Below, one piece after another: positions 32,663-41,697 of a stretch of DNA of 41,737 bases (its first letter is position 1; each line of letters begins with the position of its first letter). The DNA is from Ignavibacterium sp. (lineage in GTDB: Bacteria; Bacteroidota; Ignavibacteria; Ignavibacteriales; Ignavibacteriaceae). Made by a program: the position numbers and the translations under genes. Where the stretch lies: assembly GCA_025056745.1 (NCBI GenBank), contig JANWVQ010000031.1, positions 1 through 41,737 of the forward strand, in the 5' to 3' direction. Below the pieces are notes generated by a model. It was not told the DNA's origin. It worked only from the letters and a program-made list of their open reading frames with translations, and searched no databases.

Positions 32663-33955
32663 CTAAATAATTAACTCTCCATACAAGTCGTATTCATCGC
32701 AATCAAAAATTTTGACATCATAAAAATTTCCAAATTTTATTTTCTTATTTGAAGTAAATAGAACTTCACCATCAACTTCTGGAGCATCACGATATGAGCG
32801 CCCAACGTAATAATCTGATTCTTTAGACTCAACTAAAACCTTCAAAGTTTTTCCAACAAAGGTTCTATTTTTTTCATAAGAAATTTCACTTTGAATTTCC
32901 ATTAAAACTCTTCTCCTTCGCTCTTTCTCTTTTTGACTTATCGGGTCGCCTAATATATAACTAGTTGTATTTTCTTCAACTGAAAAAGTGAATGTCCCAA
33001 TTCGATCAAATTCTATTTCTTTGATAAAATCAATAAGCATCTGAAAATCTTTTTCAGTTTCATTTGGATAACCAACTATAAAAGTAGTTCGAAGTGTGAT
33101 ATCAGGGATTTTAGATTTTAGCTTTTCCAAAAGTTTGTAAGTTTGCTTTGATGTAACTCCTCTTCTCATCGATTTGAGAACGCTATCAGAAATATGTTGC
33201 AAAGGTATGTCAACATAGTTAAGAATTTTGGGATTAGTTGCGATTTCATCTATTACATCGTCAGGGAAATGAGAAGGATAAGCATACATCAAACGAATCC
33301 ATTCAATGCCATCAATCTTGCTTAGTTTATTCAGTAGTTCTGCTAAGTTTTTCTTTTGGTAAATGTCTTTCCCATAATCAGTAGTATCCTGAGCAATAAT
33401 AATTAATTCTTTAACACCTTTGTCAGCAAGAAGTTTTGCTTCATTAATGAGCTGTTCCATTGGTATGGATTTATGTTTCCCTCTCATAAGTGGAATAGCA
33501 CAAAATGAACAAGGATGATCACATCCCTCAGATATTTTCAAATATGCAAGATGAGAAGGGGTTGTTAATAACCTTTCGCCGAGCAACTCATATTTAAATT
33601 TCCCGCCAAGCTCATCTATAATTTCCTGATACTTCTCTGTTCCAAAAAATACGTCAACTTCAGGAATTTCTTTTTCTAAAGTTTCTTTATATCGCTCTGA
33701 TAAACATCCAGCTACAATAAGTTTTTTTAACTTGCCTTTATTTTTGAGCTCTACTGCTTGCAAAATTGTGTTTATTGATTCTTCTTTAGCAGCTTCAATA
33801 AAACCACAAGTATTTATTATTACAGTGTCTGCTTCATTAGGATCAGATGTTATAGGCATTCTGTTAAGCTGAATCTGACGAAGCAATCTCTCAGAGTCAA
33901 CAGTATTTTTTGAGCAACCTAATGTAATAACTGAAATTTTTTCTCTTTTTCTCAT
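32663..33955 (-). CDS. rimO: ribosomal protein uS12 methylthiotransferase
   Basis: 430 residues, typical RimO length. An N-terminal MTTase domain has cysteines in LGCSKNTVDSE (Cys14), NTCGFIEAAKEE and AGCLSERY for one 4Fe-4S cluster; the radical SAM motif CDHPCSFCAIP holds the second; a TRAM-like domain ends the protein. The CxxxCxxC spacing is intact. RimO adds a methylthio group to an Asp of ribosomal protein S12. GFIEAAKEESI distinguishes it from MiaB. The ATG overlaps the cdsA stop by 4 bases (ATGA). Confidence 0.96.
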   Translation of the reverse strand: MRKREKISVITLGCSKNTVDSERLLRQIQLNRMPITSDPNEADTVIINTCGFIEAAKEESINTILQAVELKNKGKLKKLIVAGCLSERYKETLEKEIPEVDVFFGTEKYQEIIDELGGKFKYELLGERLLTTPSHLAYLKISEGCDHPCSFCAIPLMRGKHKSIPMEQLINEAKLLADKGVKELIIIAQDTTDYGKDIYQKKNLAELLNKLSKIDGIEWIRLMYAYPSHFPDDVIDEIATNPKILNYVDIPLQHISDSVLKSMRRGVTSKQTYKLLEKLKSKIPDITLRTTFIVGYPNETEKDFQMLIDFIKEIEFDRIGTFTFSVEENTTSYILGDPISQKEKERRRRVLMEIQSEISYEKNRTFVGKTLKVLVESKESDYYVGRSYRDAPEVDGEVLFTSNKKIKFGNFYDVKIFDCDEYDLYGELII

Positions 33956-34797
33956 AAGGGAACACTATTTATGAAAAAGTAAATAAAAGGAGCTGAATAA
34001 AACAATGAATCAAATCTGTCAAAAACTCCTCCGTGTCCGGGTATCAAGTTTGAGGAATCTTTAAGTCCGGCATCTCTTTTTAATAGAGATTCTATTAAGT
34101 CACCAAGTTGACCAAGAATTCCAATAATTACTCCAATATAAATTGCATTTTGAAGACTTAAAGAGTTTAACAAATAGTTTTTTAATAGTATCATACTCAG
34201 AACTGAGAAAACAAAACCAATAATTGCGCCTTCCCAGCTTTTATTTGGACTAACTCTGGGAAATAATTTGTGTTTTCCTAATTTTGTCCCACCGAAGAAA
34301 GCTGCAGTATCACATAACCAGATAGTTATCAAAATTGAAATTACTAAATATGCTCCTTCAACGTAATCAAAGTTATTGGATGAATAAAAAAACTCCCTCA
34401 ATTTGAGCAAATAAGTTCCGCTAATTGAAAAAAATAAAAATCCAAATGTTGTAAGTCCAATGTTTAACAATGCAGAGCCCTTGTTTCTAAATAATTCAAT
34501 TAACAATAAAATTAAAAACCAAACAGAAATAGTTAAAAAAGGAACATAATTATCTTGACTTAAAAAAGAGTAAGTTAAAAAAAATGAAATTCCAAAAGTT
34601 CCCCAAATTAGATTTACATTAGAACCTTTTGCCCGAGAAAGTTCATTTAACTCATAAAATGATAATAAGCTGATCAAAAGGACAAATGAGAAAAAGAACC
34701 ATCCTCCTAAGTAAGTTAAAATAAGAATTATTGGTATAGCAAAAACAGAAACTAAAATTCTGACAGTGGTATTACTCAATATTGTTCTCCTCATCAT
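33952..34797 (-). CDS. cdsA: phosphatidate cytidylyltransferase
   Basis: 281 residues, about eight hydrophobic segments. The C-terminal family signature is complete: SLLKRDAGLKDSSNL followed by IPGHGGVFDRFDS, with the two catalytic Asp of the RDxxxKD part and the DRxD part. It makes CDP-diacylglycerol from phosphatidate and CTP in the inner membrane, the branch point of phospholipid synthesis. Two adjacent ATG codons (34797 and 34794) are possible starts. The gene overlaps the zinc-ribbon gene upstream by 26 bases and rimO downstream by 4, so expression is tightly linked. Confidence 0.95.
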   Translation of the reverse strand: MMRRTILSNTTVRILVSVFAIPIILILTYLGGWFFFSFVLLISLLSFYELNELSRAKGSNVNLIWGTFGISFFLTYSFLSQDNYVPFLTISVWFLILLLIELFRNKGSALLNIGLTTFGFLFFSISGTYLLKLREFFYSSNNFDYVEGAYLVISILITIWLCDTAAFFGGTKLGKHKLFPRVSPNKSWEGAIIGFVFSVLSMILLKNYLLNSLSLQNAIYIGVIIGILGQLGDLIESLLKRDAGLKDSSNLIPGHGGVFDRFDSLFYSAPFIYFFINSVPL

Positions 34798-35131
34798 TAT
34801 CTGATAGAAGATTTTTTTTGAACTCTTCGATAAAACTTATTGCAGATTCAACATCCTCTTTTTTTACAAGTAATTTGATTATTGATAAATCTCCGGGAGC
34901 AGGGAAATTACTATCTCTTTGAGAGAGGATGTTAGCAGCAATTCCAGCACTTTCTAAATTGTCCTTTAGCATTTCAACTTCATAATCAAATGAAGAAGTA
35001 TATACAACCTGCCAGTCATCTTCGCTTAAAAGTGTTTCCTCTGGCAAAGATTCAACTAATTTCTCTCCGCAATCTGGGCAATTTAGTGTACCTTCAACAT
35101 ATTCGTATTTACAATTTGGACAATAAGGCAT
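34772..35131 (-). CDS. zinc-ribbon plus DUF2007-like small protein
   Basis: 119 residues. The N-terminus is a zinc ribbon with two CxxC pairs (YCPNCKYEY and NCPDCGEKL). The second part (about 38-105) has WQVVYTSSFDYEVEMLKDNL, SAGIAANILSQRDS and an ending VESAISFIEEF, the pattern of the DUF2007 (putative signal-transducing) family, with a ferredoxin-like fold. Function unknown. Ribosome site AGGTGA is well placed. It starts 9 bases after the CPBP protease gene and overlaps cdsA by 26 bases. Confidence 0.85.
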   Translation of the reverse strand: MPYCPNCKYEYVEGTLNCPDCGEKLVESLPEETLLSEDDWQVVYTSSFDYEVEMLKDNLESAGIAANILSQRDSNFPAPGDLSIIKLLVKKEDVESAISFIEEFKKNLLSDNDEENNIE

Positions 35132-35140
35132 ATCGTCACC

Positions 35141-36091
35141 TTATAATTTTTTTGTATTGTAATATTTTCTGATTGTAAAAATCAAAGCAACAAATAAACT
35201 TATTAAAAATATAAAATAAACAAGATAAGATGTTAAATCCTCTGGGTTCGCTTTAACATCAGACTTAATTAAATCTTCGCTTCCAATTATATGATAAACA
35301 ACAATCGCTGAAAAATTGTTTAAGAAATGAAGAATAATTGGAACAATTAAACTTTTCGAGTAATAAGCAGACAATCCAAAATAAATTCCTAAAATAGCTA
35401 AAGGTATTAAACCATAAGGATTAAAGTGATAAAGACTGAAAAAAATTGCAGTTATAAAAGATGATAAAAATGGTGATAATCTCTGTTCAAAACTTCTTTG
35501 GACAAATCCTCTGAACATTGTCTCTTCTGAAATTGCTGGAACTACAGCAACAACAAATACAATAAAAATAAATTCAAAAACATTAGATGACTGCAATAAA
35601 TTTCCATAAGTTTTTTCAACTAAGTTGTTAATATGGTCAAGCAAATCTTTGAGGACTTTTATAACACTAACTTTTTTAGCTAATAACTCAATGTAATAGT
35701 TCTGAATGTATAAGTAGATTTGAAGTAAAGGTGATAAAATTAAAAGCCCAAACGTGAATAAAAGAATTTCTTTTATGTTTGGAAGTTTAAGGCTGATAAC
35801 TCTATTAATATCAATGTAAAAATATTTAGCAAATAACAAAGCAGGTAGTAAAATGAAAAGTAGTTGCCCTGCAATTGTCATAAGTCTAATACTGTTTATT
35901 GATGCTTTTTCAAGGTCAAAACCGAAAATTAAAACTGCAAGTAAACTTCCAACTATTTGATAAAGGAAAAAGCATCCAACAAGACCAACGAATCCTGCAA
36001 ATATTGGTGAAAAACTTTGTTGTCTTGGCTCTAAATTCTCAAATTGAAAGTTATTATCTGAATCTTGCTTGTTATTATTTTCTTCAAACAT
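35141..36091 (-). CDS. CPBP-family intramembrane protease (Abi/CAAX type)
   Basis: 316 residues with about eight hydrophobic segments. The glutamic-protease motifs are present: EETMFRGFVQR (EExxxR), FSLYHFNPYG (FxxxH) and HFLNNF near the C-terminus. Start is placed at ATG 36091, which has AAGG about 8 bases upstream; an ATG at 36118 would add nine residues with no better site. Relatives process prenylated or signal peptides, or serve in phage defence and bacteriocin immunity. Here it leads a housekeeping operon (DUF2007, cdsA, rimO), which favours an envelope role. The 194 bases up to waaA's end hold no gene. Confidence 0.9.
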   Translation of the reverse strand: MFEENNNKQDSDNNFQFENLEPRQQSFSPIFAGFVGLVGCFFLYQIVGSLLAVLIFGFDLEKASINSIRLMTIAGQLLFILLPALLFAKYFYIDINRVISLKLPNIKEILLFTFGLLILSPLLQIYLYIQNYYIELLAKKVSVIKVLKDLLDHINNLVEKTYGNLLQSSNVFEFIFIVFVVAVVPAISEETMFRGFVQRSFEQRLSPFLSSFITAIFFSLYHFNPYGLIPLAILGIYFGLSAYYSKSLIVPIILHFLNNFSAIVVYHIIGSEDLIKSDVKANPEDLTSYLVYFIFLISLFVALIFTIRKYYNTKKL

Positions 36092-36285
36092 TAAACAACC
36101 TTGAATTACTAAAGTCAAAGTTAAGTTAAATTTTCTAAAAATTAAATTGAAGATAAAATCGTAGTTAAATCTTTTGAACTATTATGTCTTTACTTATTTC
36201 AAGTAATTTGTTTTGCTAGTTAATTAATGATTATCTCTAAGTAAGATTTTGATGTTTATTTTAAGAAGGGATAGTAAATTTATTT

Positions 36286-37563
36286 TTATAAATAATTATA
36301 AATCTCTTGGATGATTTTTTGAGTTGCTCCGATATTTTTATTTACAAATTCATAAGCTATTTGACCTTTTTGTTTTCTTATTTCATCATTTTGAAATAAA
36401 GTTCTTAAAGTTCTATAAGCATCTTTTTTATTCTTAATAATAATTCCACCCCCGGAATTTGCAAGAGCCTTCGCTTCCTGAGAATTATGAATTTTAGGAC
36501 CAAAGATGACGGGGATTCCATAGACAGCAGCTTCTAAGACATTATGAACGTTTTGTTTAAAGCTACCACCAACAAACGCAACATCTCCATAAGCATATAA
36601 TGTTAATAAAATTCCAATTGAATCAACTATAATTATTTGTTCGTTTTGATAATCATTTAGGTATGAAAATCGAATTGTCTTGATCTTTTTAGCAAAATAA
36701 TTCTCAATTTTTTCAATTGTTATCAAACTTGGTTCGTGAGGGACTACAATCATTATCAAATCTTTTTCGTACTTAGTCAACTTTTCAAAAGCGGGGAAGA
36801 TGACTTCTTCATCTTGTTCCCAGGTGCTTCCTGCAATAAAGACTTTTTTATCTTTCAAAATCTCAGGTTTGATGATGTTCTTTTGTTTCGCTGAAATACT
36901 TTTTTGATATACTCTATCAAATCTGGTATCACCAACAGCCCTAACCTTTTTTTCATCAACTCGAAGACTTAAAAATTCTTTTGCATCTGATTCACTTACG
37001 GTTAGAATCCTTGTAAAATAATTGAAAAGTGTGCGATGGAATGACCTTAATAATAGAGATTTACGAAGTGAGTTATGTCTTAATGTGGCATCTACTAAAA
37101 GGATCGGAATATTCTTTGAACTTATTGCTTTTATGATATTTGGCCATATATCATATCTCATTATTATTGCAAGATTAGGATTTACAATTGAAATGAATCT
37201 TTCAGCATTAAATTTTGTGTCAAATGGTATATAAGAAATTATATCAGCAAAAGGGTACTTTTTAGAATTTTCATATCCAGATGGTGAGAAGAATGTTACT
37301 AAAATATTTACATCCTGTTCAGACTTTAATTTTTCGATTATTGGTTTAGCTTGTTCAAATTCACCCATTGAAGATGAATGAAACCAGATCAACTTTTTTC
37401 TCTTATCTAATTTCGCCGCATCAATAATAATATTTTCATAAACTTTTTTTCTTCCAATAATTCCTTTTCGGATTTTTTTGTTAAATAATCCAATTATTCT
37501 AAGAAAGACAAACATTCCGGGAATTAAAATGATATTGTAGATCAAGAAGCAAATTTTATCCAT
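36286..37563 (-). CDS. waaA: 3-deoxy-D-manno-octulosonic acid transferase (Kdo transferase)
   Basis: 425 residues, GT30 family length. An N-terminal membrane anchor (about 3-23) is followed by WFHSSSMGEFEQAKP with the catalytic base Glu68, the acceptor half up to about 215, and the donor half with IAGSTWEQDEE, VPHEP and GGSFKQNVHNVLEAAVYGIPVIFGP for CMP-Kdo binding. The enzyme attaches Kdo to lipid A precursor on the cytosolic face. Together with the heptosyltransferase gene (8-base overlap, ATGGATAA) it forms an LPS-core pair. It confirms that the organism makes a Kdo-containing LPS. Confidence 0.95.
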   Translation of the reverse strand: MDKICFLIYNIILIPGMFVFLRIIGLFNKKIRKGIIGRKKVYENIIIDAAKLDKRKKLIWFHSSSMGEFEQAKPIIEKLKSEQDVNILVTFFSPSGYENSKKYPFADIISYIPFDTKFNAERFISIVNPNLAIIMRYDIWPNIIKAISSKNIPILLVDATLRHNSLRKSLLLRSFHRTLFNYFTRILTVSESDAKEFLSLRVDEKKVRAVGDTRFDRVYQKSISAKQKNIIKPEILKDKKVFIAGSTWEQDEEVIFPAFEKLTKYEKDLIMIVVPHEPSLITIEKIENYFAKKIKTIRFSYLNDYQNEQIIIVDSIGILLTLYAYGDVAFVGGSFKQNVHNVLEAAVYGIPVIFGPKIHNSQEAKALANSGGGIIIKNKKDAYRTLRTLFQNDEIRKQKGQIAYEFVNKNIGATQKIIQEIYNYL

Positions 37564-38554
37564 TAGTTTGCCTGATTAAGTTAAAAATAATTTCAGGTTT
37601 TAAGTCTTTCATACATCTAAAGTGAAATTTAGGACACGAATCTCTTCCAATATGAGAACATGGTCTGCAATTAAGATTTTCATTCTCTACTATTATAGCA
37701 TTTGGACAATTATAAGGAGTAAATCCAAATTCTTTTACAGTTGAACCAAATATAGCGATAAGTTTCTTGTTAAAAGAACTTGCAACGTGCATTAAACCCG
37801 AGTCATTACAGACGATAACATCACACATTTTCATATCTGCAACGGTTTGTAAAATATCATCATCATTTTGAAGATTTATTATATGTTGAACTCTTTCAGA
37901 AATCTCTTGACAAATTTCTTTATCTAATTTTCCACCAAACAATACAACATTGAAATTATTTTCTACTAAAAGTTTGCATAAATTTATTTGATATTCAATT
38001 GGATATCTTTTAGTAAAATGTTTCGAACCTGGGCAAATACCAATTATTTTCTTTAAGTTTTTAATTTCTTTTGAGGTTTCTTTGTACGATATTATTTCAA
38101 CTCCTTTGTCGTCCAATTTTATATCAATAGTTTCTGCATATCTTTCTGGAATAGAAGGAAAGTCTTTCATAAGATTTATTTTAGTTCTAACTAAAAGTAA
38201 CTTTCTAATAGAATATTTTTTAAACCTAACAATTTGTGTTCTTAATTTAGAGCTTATTCTTCTTGATCTAATATTATTCTGTAAATCAATTATTAAATCA
38301 TATTGTCCCAGAGTTGTGCTTGAATTTTTTTTAGCAGGATTAATAATTCCATCTTTATTTAGTAAAAATAAGTTTTCTATGTTTGGATTATTTATCATTA
38401 AATCTGAATATTCTTGTTTGGCTAAAAAATCTATCTTTACATTTGGGTATTGAGTCTTGATTGCTCTTAAAAGTGGAGTAGTCAAAAGGATATCACCAAG
38501 AGAACTTAATCTAATAACGAGAATATTTTTTATTTTCTTAAAATCAATTTTCAT
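37556..38554 (-). CDS. GT9-family LPS heptosyltransferase
   Basis: 332 residues. N-terminal IRLSSLGDILLTTPLLRAI with catalytic-site Asp21, and the donor-binding segments GICPGSKHFTKRYP and CNDSGLMHVASSF are typical of ADP-heptose transferases (WaaF/WaaC/WaaQ). A cysteine-rich end (LNCRPCSHIGRDSCPKFHFRCM) is common in bacterial family members outside Enterobacteria. Which core position it fills cannot be read. First gene of the pair with waaA; a 99-base gap upstream separates it from the divergent small gene at 38654. Confidence 0.92.
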   Translation of the reverse strand: MKIDFKKIKNILVIRLSSLGDILLTTPLLRAIKTQYPNVKIDFLAKQEYSDLMINNPNIENLFLLNKDGIINPAKKNSSTTLGQYDLIIDLQNNIRSRRISSKLRTQIVRFKKYSIRKLLLVRTKINLMKDFPSIPERYAETIDIKLDDKGVEIISYKETSKEIKNLKKIIGICPGSKHFTKRYPIEYQINLCKLLVENNFNVVLFGGKLDKEICQEISERVQHIINLQNDDDILQTVADMKMCDVIVCNDSGLMHVASSFNKKLIAIFGSTVKEFGFTPYNCPNAIIVENENLNCRPCSHIGRDSCPKFHFRCMKDLKPEIIFNLIRQTNG

Positions 38555-38653
38555 TAAGAATTAAAAGATATTATTCTTACAAAATTATTAACGTAAAATC
38601 TACTAAACTATTATTTTTGACTAAATGATAAGAATAGTTTTATAGGAATTACT

Positions 38654-38917
38654 ATGACAACTTTGCCTCCACCTAAAACAAAAGAGTTTCCACAAGATTC
38701 CCTAGAAAAAAAAGTATATAATTTAGTTGAGTCATTTAAAGATTATATTCCGATCACAAATGACAGATACAGATTAGCATTTTCTTTATTCAAGTATTTA
38801 AAGGGAGAAGGAGATGAACCACTGATAGCTGTGAAAAGTAATAAACTTAAATTGGTGAATATCTCAGAAACAGAATTAGCAATAAAATTAGCCGAAGAAT
38901 TAAATAAGTTGAAATGA
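38654..38917 (+). CDS. small protein of unknown function
   Basis: 87 residues, start ATG at 38654 with AGGA about 9 bases before. The sequence has a Pro-rich N-terminus (TLPPPKTKEFP), then amphipathic helices (DSLEKKVYNLVESFKDY, ISETELAIKLAEEL) and looks soluble. I do not recognise the family. It stands alone between divergent waa genes and the convergent carboxypeptidase gene; a hairpin overlaps its stop codon. Coding is supported by normal codon use and a recognisable ribosome site, but not by homology. Confidence 0.65.
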   Translation: MTTLPPPKTKEFPQDSLEKKVYNLVESFKDYIPITNDRYRLAFSLFKYLKGEGDEPLIAVKSNKLKLVNISETELAIKLAEELNKLK

Positions 38918-38942
38918 TTTTTTTACTTCAATAAAATCATTT
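38912..38942. terminator. bidirectional AT-rich terminator between convergent genes
   Basis: Perfect 10-bp stem AAATGATTTT/AAAATCATTT with an 11-base loop, ending in T runs on both strands. It spans the stop codons of both convergent genes. Low GC makes the stem weak, but position and symmetry fit a shared terminator. Confidence 0.65.
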
Positions 38943-40218
38943 TTTTCGTTTCGATACGGTTATCGATTTGTAATTGATAGAAATATATACCGCTTGTTAA
39001 AATATAATTACTTGCTAAACTTTTGTTTTCAATTTCAGAGGTAGAAAATTTAACTTCATAAATTCCTGGATAAACTTCATCATCAAATAAAGTGGCTACC
39101 TCTCTTCCGAGAATATCAAAAACCTTCAATGAGACTTTTTGTGAAGTATATATGTTGTTATTTAATGAATTTGGTGAGATTGAAAATTTAATTGTAGTAG
39201 AATTTCCTGATTGAGTAGCAAAACCAAAAGGATTTGGATAATTTTGAAATAGTTTAAAGTCCATATCAGCTAATTCAACTTCTTCGTAGTCGAGAGGAAT
39301 GTTCATATAGTCTAAAACACCTCGAACCAAAGCATTAGCTGTGGAATCGAATTTTCCTGTTCCGGAACATTGATACATATCTTCATAAGTCAGAGCCATA
39401 ACATTATGCCCGTAATTTATCCAGAACCAACACTCTGGATATCTCATAGGAGTGCCGTTTGTCCAACTTACGTAATAATTCCAAGGTTCGATACCGTTGG
39501 GGAAATAACTTCTTATACCGTTAATGTAGTTTTGTTGCATAATTGCAAATTGTGGAGAAGTCCCTGCTGCATCGTGATATACAAAGTATCTTTTGCAAAG
39601 CGAGGAAGAGTGCATATTGAGTTCTACCTCGATTGGATTTTGTGAGTTCATAAGTTGTAAAAATCTTGCTTTTAGAGCAGCGACTTCAGGTTGATGAGGA
39701 AAAGTGAACCAATTACTTTCTAAATCAACATTATTTGCATTGTTACGAGGTCGATTTAGTACAACTCCATCTGGATTAAACATTGGTATAATGTAAAAAA
39801 CACATCTGTTTCTGACAGTTCTTCCCAAATTAGTTTCTGAAGTAATTATTTTTATAATTTCTCTGGTAACCCAAAAACTCTCAGTTTCCTGAGGATGTGT
39901 TCTTGCGTGAATAAATACAGTCCTTTTATTTTGAAAACTATGAGGATTATCAGTGATGGTTAATTGCCATAATGGTCTTCCTTGAACGCTCAATCCGATC
40001 GAATCAACTTTAATAAAAGGATTCATTCTCCATCTGTTTAAGTCTGCTAAAAGACTATCATAACTGTAACCCCAACTATTTGTAGATTCAATTAAAACAT
40101 TTTCTTGATGATTAAATCCACATTTATCATATTCAGTTTTTATTCCATTTATATAATTAAAATTTTGAGAAAATAATAATGCAGAAGTTGATAAGATTAG
40201 CATTAATATCTTTTTCAT
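38923..40218 (-). CDS. secreted M14 zinc carboxypeptidase with type IX sorting domain
   Basis: 431 residues: signal peptide (about 1-17), M14 peptidase domain (about 50-300) and a C-terminal T9SS sorting domain (about 335-431). Zinc ligands are His108 and Glu111 in ARTHPQE and His203 in LNMHSSS; the proposed catalytic Glu is in ALTYEDMYQ near residue 277. The HPxE spacing resembles the cytosolic-carboxypeptidase branch of M14 more than pancreatic types. The tail has QNYPNPF, VFDILGREVATL, GIYEV and GIYFYQLQ, the standard Por-secretion pattern of Bacteroidota and Ignavibacteria. Product is likely released or cell-surface bound. Follows the PagL-like gene by 12 bases. Confidence 0.93.
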   Translation of the reverse strand: MKKILMLILSTSALLFSQNFNYINGIKTEYDKCGFNHQENVLIESTNSWGYSYDSLLADLNRWRMNPFIKVDSIGLSVQGRPLWQLTITDNPHSFQNKRTVFIHARTHPQETESFWVTREIIKIITSETNLGRTVRNRCVFYIIPMFNPDGVVLNRPRNNANNVDLESNWFTFPHQPEVAALKARFLQLMNSQNPIEVELNMHSSSLCKRYFVYHDAAGTSPQFAIMQQNYINGIRSYFPNGIEPWNYYVSWTNGTPMRYPECWFWINYGHNVMALTYEDMYQCSGTGKFDSTANALVRGVLDYMNIPLDYEEVELADMDFKLFQNYPNPFGFATQSGNSTTIKFSISPNSLNNNIYTSQKVSLKVFDILGREVATLFDDEVYPGIYEVKFSTSEIENKSLASNYILTSGIYFYQLQIDNRIETKKMILLK

Positions 40219-40230
40219 ATTAAAAACTCC

Positions 40231-41424
40231 CTATCTTATTGAGTAAGTAATCCTCAAACTAAAATGATCTGCAGAATTTCTATACGACTTAAAATTAATA
40301 CCTGCATAAAAATTATCAAAGACATTATAAACTAATCCCCATCTTTGATATGTCCTATCTTCAACATCTCTAAAAGGCATATAAACGTATCCTCCAAACT
40401 GGACTGAAAGGAGAGTTCTACCCATTAAAAATTCTATACCACCGAGCAATGAAAATCTCCAAGGATTAACATTATCATTAGAATAAAGTTTTCTGTAAAT
40501 AGCAATAGCTCTTCCGTTTCTTTCCAATTCTGCACCGAATAGCAAAGCCATAATTCGAAATACTTGAATACTTCTATTTATTGTAAAACCATACATTGGA
40601 ACCTGCCCTGGAGGGGGACCAAAAATATTAAAGTTGTTTGATGATATTCCATAAGAAAAAGAAAAATCCCATCTTGTTTTTTTAGGTTGATTTAGATAAG
40701 GATCATTTTCAACTTTTCTTTCAGGATATATGACAGGATTGATTTTATAATTTAATGCAGCTGATAAACCCCAATAATTTACACCTCCATTGGGTTCAAG
40801 ATAAGCTGCATTTGATTGATGATTCATACTAATTTCAACTTGCATCTCTGTTTGATTTAATAAATTGAAAGTTATTCCTGCACCAGCAGAAAGAAAAAAA
40901 TTTACGTTTGTAGCATAAGACCAATTTCGTGGATGATTGATTTTATCATAAGGTTTCGTCAGATATGCGAATCCTGCCTTCCCTTTTAGATGAAAATTAA
41001 AACTTTTAGGTAATCCAAAGAAATAAGTGAAATTTAATCCACCAGCAAAACTGTGTCCTAATAGTTCTGTTCTGTCAAGATGATAATAAGAAATAAAAGT
41101 ACCTAATCTTGGATAACATTCGCAGTCAAGCCAAACTTCATCTGAGTTCATATGGTAATAATAAGCAAGCTCAATTCCTCTTGGATTAAGCCCTCTGACA
41201 TTATTTACTTCATTTGAATGCGGAATCATATACCCCGTCAAAAATGTAATACCAATCAAATGCCCAGGGTCAGATTTCATTGTTAAGTTTTTTTCTGTTG
41301 AATCGTTTAAAATTTTTTGATCTAATATTTTTTCAATTTCATCAAATTTTTCTGAGGATTGAGCAATTGCTGTGTTAAGGTTATTTAATTGAATCAAGAC
41401 TATAAGTATTAATACTGAACGCAT
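40231..41424 (-). CDS. PagL-like acyloxyacyl hydrolase (lipid A deacylase family), extended form
   Basis: 397 residues with signal peptide ending AIAQ. Residues about 55-225 form an eight-stranded barrel of PagL type with the catalytic pair His202 and Ser204 in MNHQSNAAY. In PagL the third residue is a Glu 12 positions after the Ser; here that position is Asn216 in GGVNYWG, so activity is uncertain. A further 170 residues of beta strands follow, longer than Pseudomonas PagL (about 170 aa), as seen in Bacteroidota members. Family proteins remove the 3-position acyl chain from lipid A in the outer membrane. First gene of a pair with the carboxypeptidase. Confidence 0.82.
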   Translation of the reverse strand: MRSVLILIVLIQLNNLNTAIAQSSEKFDEIEKILDQKILNDSTEKNLTMKSDPGHLIGITFLTGYMIPHSNEVNNVRGLNPRGIELAYYYHMNSDEVWLDCECYPRLGTFISYYHLDRTELLGHSFAGGLNFTYFFGLPKSFNFHLKGKAGFAYLTKPYDKINHPRNWSYATNVNFFLSAGAGITFNLLNQTEMQVEISMNHQSNAAYLEPNGGVNYWGLSAALNYKINPVIYPERKVENDPYLNQPKKTRWDFSFSYGISSNNFNIFGPPPGQVPMYGFTINRSIQVFRIMALLFGAELERNGRAIAIYRKLYSNDNVNPWRFSLLGGIEFLMGRTLLSVQFGGYVYMPFRDVEDRTYQRWGLVYNVFDNFYAGINFKSYRNSADHFSLRITYSIR

Positions 41425-41697
41425 ATATTATTTTATTTTATGTTGAACTGAATCATTAATCATTTAAACTTGATTTAGAAAACTTATTCTACTTATGATA
41501 TTTGAAATAAGAATGTAAAATCGAGCCTCTTTATATTTAACTCATAATCTATTCTGTTATTAAACCATTAATCACGATAAAGAAAACGAATTAGTTCTTT
41601 TTAATTAAACTAAAATTTTTAATTTTTCACACAGGAAAACTATTAAACTTTCCTATTTAAAAGATAGTTATGTTTTTGGTTAAAAGGAGTAATTGTT

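Noticed and set aside
36119-36285. Possible small gene or RNA between waaA and the CPBP gene
   Set aside because: AT-rich with stops in all frames and no stable hairpin; likely promoter region only.
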